Below are positions 58,323-64,000 of a stretch of 64,000 nt of DNA, piece after piece. Position numbers and translations under genes: made by a program. Positions within the stretch are counted from its first letter, which is position 1. Each line of letters starts with the position of its first letter. Origin of the DNA: Ancylostoma caninum. Taxonomy: Eukaryota; Nematoda; Chromadorea; Rhabditida; Ancylostomatidae. The notes beneath the pieces were generated by a model. The model was not told the DNA's origin. It did not search any database and was given only the letters and a program-made list of their open reading frames with translations. The stretch lies in contig JBAJFG010000559.1 in NCBI GenBank assembly GCA_037903475.1, positions 558,001 to 622,000 on the forward strand. Reading direction: 5' to 3'.

Positions 58323-61300
58323 ACAAAGAAGCACCTGGAACCCATCCAAGACATTATCAACAGAGGAGGCAAAGTGGCTCAGCAACTTACTCATCCACAG
58401 GGATCATTCCTCATTAACTACTCAGCGCAGCGGCCGCGACAAATGAATGAACACTATCGATAGTTGCGCGCGAACTTCACAACGATATCTCACGGCCGCA
58501 ACCAACTAGTTTTCATCGAGCGCATACCGATCAGGAACACAATGAGACAGAGGACAAGGGATGAGCGGGATTACGACTTCAGGAGTTTCGATATTCTTGT
58601 TGACATGCCTAGCACCTGCCGCTTGCGGGCTTGGCCCCAACTTTTTGCAAGGTGGTGAAAATTTGCTCTATTCTTCGCAATTGAAACATCACTAGAGGGG
58701 ATGTTCTAACGTCCATAAAAATAAGCAATGTTTCTGGGGAGGCAAGAACAAGGTGAAAAACCTCCACTAAAGGACAAGAAAGGGAAGAAATAATGCGACT
58801 CAAGGACGAAGTTTAGCAGCGAGACTGGCCAAACAAGTTATTCAACATCGAGTGCACGAAGACGCTCAGGCTACCTCCACCGCGTGTGTATTACATTTTG
58901 CAATACAAGTAGAAAGGGCTGAATTAGCAGAGAGGCTGGATTAACAAAGAATAATGACGAATGTGCAAAGCTTGGAAGAAAAAAGAATAGCTTTAACGGA
59001 TCTCCAACAAACAGCCACCGCTCGCCCGTGGGAATACACCCTAGAGAGTTCAACAACAGAAAAAAAAATATGCACTTCGCGCCAATGGGGAGTGAGCAAG
59101 TCAACAACAACGCGAGAAACTTTGTCTTAGAAGATTTATCAATAGTTGGTGGAAGAGATACTGGAGAGTTGCACCACCTACCGAACCGTGGCAGTTTATG
59201 TCAACTCTTACCTTTTCAAGCATCTCACTGCCATTCGAACACCTGAAGGAGAGCTTTTCGCTCTGTTCTTCAGGTGTTTCATGTAGAAAGTGCATCCGCT
59301 CATATCTGGTTCTGATATTTGATGCGGACGTTCAATAACGAGCACAAAATATGTCGCATAATTTGCAATGCCAATGACAAAGTGGGCTTTTAGACCTGCA
59401 CTCTTGCCGTCGTTCTAAAACATATGGGAAGCATGTGGCCATAATTTTGGATGAAGTTGGTGGCACCAATATTTCAGCACACTTTCACCATATTTTTGAA
59501 GTGTCCTTCTGAATTCTCATAATTTCATACGGAAATTCGTTCGGAACACCTTTATAGGCTACGTCGCTGCCCCATAGAACTGGGTTATGCCGAAGCGCTT
59601 CTCTATACACATGCAAAATTATTTTACCCTATAATACAGTTTCTCACCAGTTTAATTCATCCTACCTTTTGATAGCTCTTCTTCAAGTATTTATTTCTAA
59701 CTACACTCTTTTAAAACTGACTTCCATCAACTTCGTCTACAAAGTTCTGACCGTGCGCATCCTCATTTCAAAAAAAAAACGCACATCCTTATCATGGTTG
59801 TGTACCGTGAGGGGAAACGGGATGCTACCAAGCCGTCACAGTACCCCGGTTGCGCTCCATCTCCGCTCACGATGACACGAGCCCCTTTATCCTACGTCCC
59901 TCTCCCGCATCAGCAACCGCCGTTCAGTAGGTCTAATTTACATTTAGGCTGTGGGTATACTCCTCGAGAAGCATAGCATCTAGCATCGCCAAGGGTTGGC
60001 GACTTCAATTTTGATACGTGTTGATTGTGGGAGGCTCGCGATGATCAGTCGCCAAGTTCGGACCGCTCACAATCGATATGTATGAAAAATGAAGTCGTCA
60101 CGACGACAGCGATGCTAGGTGCTATACTTCTCGAGGAGTACGCCCGCAGCCTTACCTTCGGAGACTTAGACAAAGCAACTACAGAATGGGGGTATGACGC
60201 AACCGAACACGCAGAAGAACATATGACTAGATTGCCTTGGCATATAGTGGGCAGTAGATAAGAAGCACAAACAATCATAAAGAGGTCAAACTAAAGGCAA
60301 GAGGCCGGAGTATGTTATGATGAAACTGAATTGACTTTCATCAATCAACTAGATAGCATGATATACTGGGAGTAATCACTTTTCCACTTGTTCGCTCAAA
60401 ACACCATCTCCAGAAAGATGTCAACGAACAAACACTGAACCGACTAGATTAGCCATTTCGCAGCAATTCGCATGCACAACGGAAAAAAAGAGAAAAAGAA
60501 ACAGAGACAAAGCAAGAAGTCCTCCTTAAATTTCGCGTCAAATTGGTAAAATTTCAGGAAAAGAGGCTGTTGAGTAAGAGGTGTCATGGAAGAGTCAGGA
60601 AGAAGTACTGGTGTACTGGTACTGTGACCGCGAAAGCCCGTTTTCGCAGACCGTTCCCAGAAATGAAACACTCAGCAACAACCAGATTATATGAGATGCG
60701 TGTTGGAGAGGAAATCTGAGCGTTCAATATCGACGGGCAAAAGCCACAAGCATTCGTGCCTACATATTCACACTATATTCCCTATTCTGCAACCAGTACT
60801 ACATCAATACAATATCTTGGACGTAAGGTCCTGCCAGAATTGTACTTCCTTGGCCCAGTGAACAAGAATAAAAGAAGAATGGTTGGAGCTAATCAAGCCC
60901 TTTTTAAGATGCGCTACGCAATGGGCTTCAATTCAGAGCCGCAAAGGCATTTGAATGTGCATGTAACTTGTAAACTGACTTGTGGGAGATACTCGATGCA
61001 CCAATGTGTGCTTCACCCTCTCCGGCGGAAACGAAGCTATTTTCTGACCCCCTGGCCGAATATCTTGGGTGATCGCGGGCGAATCATCTCCCACTTAGGC
61101 AACAGCAATGCGATTGCCATCGTACTACATGCAACACCGACGGCTTTGTGAAATCTACACCTAAGACACTCGCGACATTGTACGTTTTGTGTTTTGGATC
61201 ATATCGCAGCAACGCAAATTTGTGTCTTATCGTTAAACGGATAGAGGTTGTGAGGACAGACTTGGTATACTGATAAATAGTACGAAATCCTATTTCGCAC

Positions 61301-61818
61301 CCTGCATTATAATTTTTGAAGAGTTACGGTAGCTTACAGCATGTCTAAAATTTTCAATGAAGCAGCAGGGTTACAAAATATGTGATACCAGTGACCCCAT
61401 TGTGTGTTATGTAGCGCGCAGAGATAAGAATATGAGGATACAGTGTATGACTTGCACTGCTCCAAGCCGAGTGGACTGCAAGCACTGGATGAATTTGGGA
61501 TATAGAAATGTAAATACTCCAAGATGGATGTCAACCTAGCAAAAAGGCAAGTACAAAATCAATAACGTCGCATGAATGTAGCTAATGTGCTAGCTACAAC
61601 TCTCACTACATCGTAGTTGTAATAGGTGTTCTCTGAATGGAAACGGAGAATGAATGGAAAAGATCAGCAAGGGTAATGAATTGGTGTCACTCTTTCTATC
61701 AACAAAGAAAAGTTACAACTTGCGCAGCCAACTGAGAGCTATGCATTTACTTTAAAGTGATCTCGAATGAATAACACAGGGCTACGAGTGCTGACTGAAA
61801 GGCTTCCATTTCCTGCAG
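58323..61818. other. Intergenic region with one MITE
   Basis: The presumed promoter of the DIPK1-like gene lies at the left. A MITE is at 59955-60141. A - strand stretch at 59243-59320 is exon-like (an open frame ending at a GTAAGA donor near 59209) but has no recognisable family. No other gene is supportable. Confidence 0.4.
59955..60141. mobile_element. MITE with palindromic ends (family copy 4)
   Basis: GTATACTCCTCGAGAAGCAT with AGCATCTAGCATCGC at the left mirrors GCGATGCTAGGTGCTATACT with TCTCGAGGAGTAC at the right over about 35 bp. Each end is itself a near-palindrome centred on CTCGAG. The length is 187 bp, non-coding. Confidence 0.65.
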
Positions 61819-62003
61819 TCGAAAAGCTACCTACTGAAAGAATTGAAGGAATCAGCCACGACTTAGCAGAACGATTTAATGCTCTTGGATATACTCAAAC
61901 AGAAACTCATGTCAAAAACGATCACGTCATTGCTGTCATTCGCTGCGGAGGCCCTTGCCGCAGAGCAAATAGTAATAGTAAAGGCTCACCGATATACATA
62001 TAA
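61819..62003 (+). pseudogene. Possible GGT-like C-terminal exon or fragment
   Basis: After an acceptor-like TTTCCTGCAG at 61809-61818 the + frame reads VEKLPTERIEGISHDLAERF, NDHVIAVIRCGG and RANSNSKGSPIY, then a stop. The order (short helix, AV.A..R, then a Ser/Lys/Gly tail ending near Pro-x-Tyr) resembles the last exon of gamma-glutamyltranspeptidases, including the one at 38925-39077, but the identity is weak and no upstream GGT exon is evident on this strand. It could be a second decayed GGT gene or an unrelated exon. Confidence 0.25.
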
Positions 62004-62118
62004 GTTACCGCGTCTGTGTGAGATTATAGAATACTCGTGAGGACGAGGCCATGGTATAATGACAAGACAACACTTTTTAGCATTTATTTCATGCACATGT
62101 AGTGCTCCTAAATATGTA

Positions 62119-63215
62119 TTGGGTTGTTCGGAAAGTAATTGGGCTTTTCGAAAACAATTTTTTCAAACGCTAGCTTTGGAAGGTTTTTGCTGTTATTATT
62201 TGTTTTCATTCGATATATATTAGGAGGACGTATTCGTATTTCTGTTTGGAGAAAGTGCGCAGATTTCATTTCCATTTGCATTTTTATGATCAATTTGAAC
62301 ATGGAGTGTCAGAAGGAGCATTTTCGGCACATTTTGCTTTTTTACTTCCATAGTGGCAAAAGAGCTGCTGATGCTTTCCACGATATATGTAAAACATACG
62401 GTGTTAATGCCTTATCACAGAGCACATGTGACAATTGGTTCGCAAAATTCCGTTCCGGCAATTTTTCACTTCAAGATGAACAACGTTCTGGTCGGCCAGT
62501 AGGCGTTGATGATGATCAGTTGATGGCATTAATCGAAGCCAACCGTCATGTAACCGTACGAGAGCTTGCTGAGAAGACCAACGCATCCATTGGAACAGTT
62601 CACGAGCATGTCAAAAAACTTGGACTAGTAAAAAAGCTAGATGTTTGGGTGCCACATGAGTTGAAGGAAATTCACTTGACGCAGCGAGTTAGTATCTGTG
62701 ATTTGCACTTGAAACGCAATGAAGACGACCCATTTTTGAAGCGAATAGTAACTGGTGATGAAAAATGGATTGTCTACAATAATGCTACTCGCAAACGATC
62801 ATGGTCAAAACCGGATGAACCTGCTCAAACGATGTCCAAAGCTCATCTCCATCAAAAGAAGGTTATGCTATCAGTTTGGTAGGACTACAAAGGTGTAATA
62901 TATTTTGAGGTGCTCCCAAGAAACCAGAATGTCAATTCGGACCTCTACTGTCAGCAACTGATGAAATTAGATGAGGCAATTTAAAAAAACCGGCCAGAAT
63001 TAGCGAATCGCAAAGGAGTAGTTTTCCACCAAGACAATGCAAGACCTCATACATCTTTGGCGTCTCAGCAAAAATTATTGGAGCTTGGTTGGGAATTGAT
63101 GTTGCATCCACCATATAGCCCTGATCTCGCGCCATCCGATTACCATTTGTTTAGATCGTTGCAGAACTATTTGAATGGGAAAACATTTAGCGATGATCAG
63201 GATATCAAATCTCAT
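62119..63215 (+). pseudogene. Mariner (DD34D) transposon, near-complete but broken
   Basis: The left end TTGGGTTGTTCGGAAAGTAA follows a TA. The transposase on + starts near 62302 with MECQKEHFRHILLFYFHSGK, includes the helix-turn-helix region (TVRELAEKTNASIGTVHEHV), then IVTGDEKWIVY, VVFHQDNARPHTSLA and YSPDLAPSDYHLF. I count 34 residues between the last two acids (DD34D). Two in-frame stops interrupt it, at W*D (62881) and AI*K (about 62982). After DDQDIKSHP the sequence leaves the family, and the right terminal repeat is missing, so the 3' end is truncated by other sequence. Confidence 0.9.
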
Positions 63216-64000
63216 CCATAGGTGCGATAGTCCGAGCCAAGGCTCAGACCCCCTTCACTTTGGGAGGGGGCCAATAGACCACCTTCACCAAACCAGTTAC
63301 AGAAGACAAGGAAATGAAGAAATCAAAAGTTTAGTAGAGTGAAACTGAACAAATTCAATGACAGAGGATCGATTCTATTGCTGTCCATGTGAATAAAGGA
63401 GTCAAGAATCGAAATGACGTTAGTGTTGAATGGAGCGCGCAATGTGACCATTGCCGCAGACAGGGAAAATGACGAGCGAATTTCTATGTGAAGGATAAAG
63501 AATTAGATATGAGTGAAGGGTATCTAATTAAAGCTTAAACCTAGTAGAGTTTACATGTTAGAAGTGGGAAGCGATAGATAGCATGTTTGCGGAGAAATTT
63601 TTGAACACATAAGGGTATGAAAAACATAGCATGTATGTTTCTAAGATCATTATGGAAAAGTTCGTGAACTAACCGGAACGAAGATAGTCCTCCACAATTT
63701 GCAAAGATTTTCTCTTCATTTTCGTGCATGAGTTGTGATAGTTAGTGTAAGATGAGCAGGCAAAAAAGTGGTACCAACAGGACGGTCGAAAACTCTACAA
63801 ATTAGGTGTTTTTCAAAGGATTTCGTCTTGTGTTTACGAGAAAGTGGTAGGTATTTACATATATACATACTAGAAAGGATGCGTTTTCCGCCCATATACC
63901 AATGTATGGGGGAAACCCTTTTCTGGTTGAAAAACAGGGTGGGTGAGCCGAAACAACGGGGCATTCTCGTGCCCGTTGTTAGACAAATGGCGAGATAGTG
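63216..64000. other. Right-edge sequence without an assignable gene
   Basis: The first part (63216-63300) has a GC-rich hairpin-like block around CCCCTTCACTTTGGGAGGGG that may belong to the repeat that truncated the mariner. The remainder is AT-rich and shows no supportable exon. Confidence 0.35.

Overview
The window is an interrupted, intron-rich, repeat-laden piece of a nematode nuclear genome, most likely a strongylid (hookworm-like, clade V) worm. The evidence is short coding exons with GT-AG introns, splice acceptors placed directly before start codons as in spliced-leader trans-splicing, proteins that read as nematode orthologues, and a dense load of worm-type transposons (maT/mariner, Penelope-like, RTE, MITEs). 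No prokaryotic operon, CRISPR array or rRNA is present.

Five conventional genes can be assembled by hand with consistent reading phase at every junction. On the + strand are a V-ATPase subunit G gene (vha-10, 2687-3381) and a UBL5/Hub1 ubiquitin-like gene (ubl-5, 4782-9676) whose single intron has been inflated to 4.7 kb by repeats. The two genes lie in tandem, each with a splice acceptor touching its ATG, which fits a nematode operon. On the - strand are a ceramide kinase gene (12008-17711, 13 exons found, first exon not found), a gamma-glutamyltranspeptidase gene (38925-46105, 14 exons) and a DIPK1/FAM69-type secretory-pathway kinase-like gene (52387-58322, 10 exons). A cysteine-rich terminal exon (23852-24028, -) and a GGT-like C-terminal exon (61819-62003, +) are weaker candidates.

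Mobile DNA fills the rest: an intact maT-type (DD37D) transposon at 706-1988; a 5'-truncated Penelope-like fragment embedded in inverted repeats that carry a hammerhead-like core (5492-6087); a 608-bp element whose terminal repeat motif is amplified inside it (7252-7859); a Penelope-like endonuclease fragment (about 29878-30237); an RTE LINE relic that lost its polymerase core (33880-35990); a TTAA-flanked, palindrome-rich element (37175-38704); two mariner relics (42621-43515 and 62119-63215) and a maT/Tc1 relic (51405-51800). Several MITE families recur, mostly in introns.

Region by region: 0-2 kb maT element; 2-10 kb vha-10/ubl-5; 10-12 kb MITEs; 12-18 kb ceramide kinase; 18-38.7 kb mostly gene-poor repeats; 38.9-46.1 kb GGT; 46-52 kb repeats and fold-back elements; 52.4-58.3 kb DIPK1-like gene with a 50-bp minisatellite in its first intron; 58-64 kb sparse sequence with a mariner relic. 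The genes have unrelated housekeeping roles (proton pumping, splicing/stress ubiquitin-like protein, sphingolipid phosphorylation, glutathione breakdown, secretory kinase-like), so no pathway unites them.
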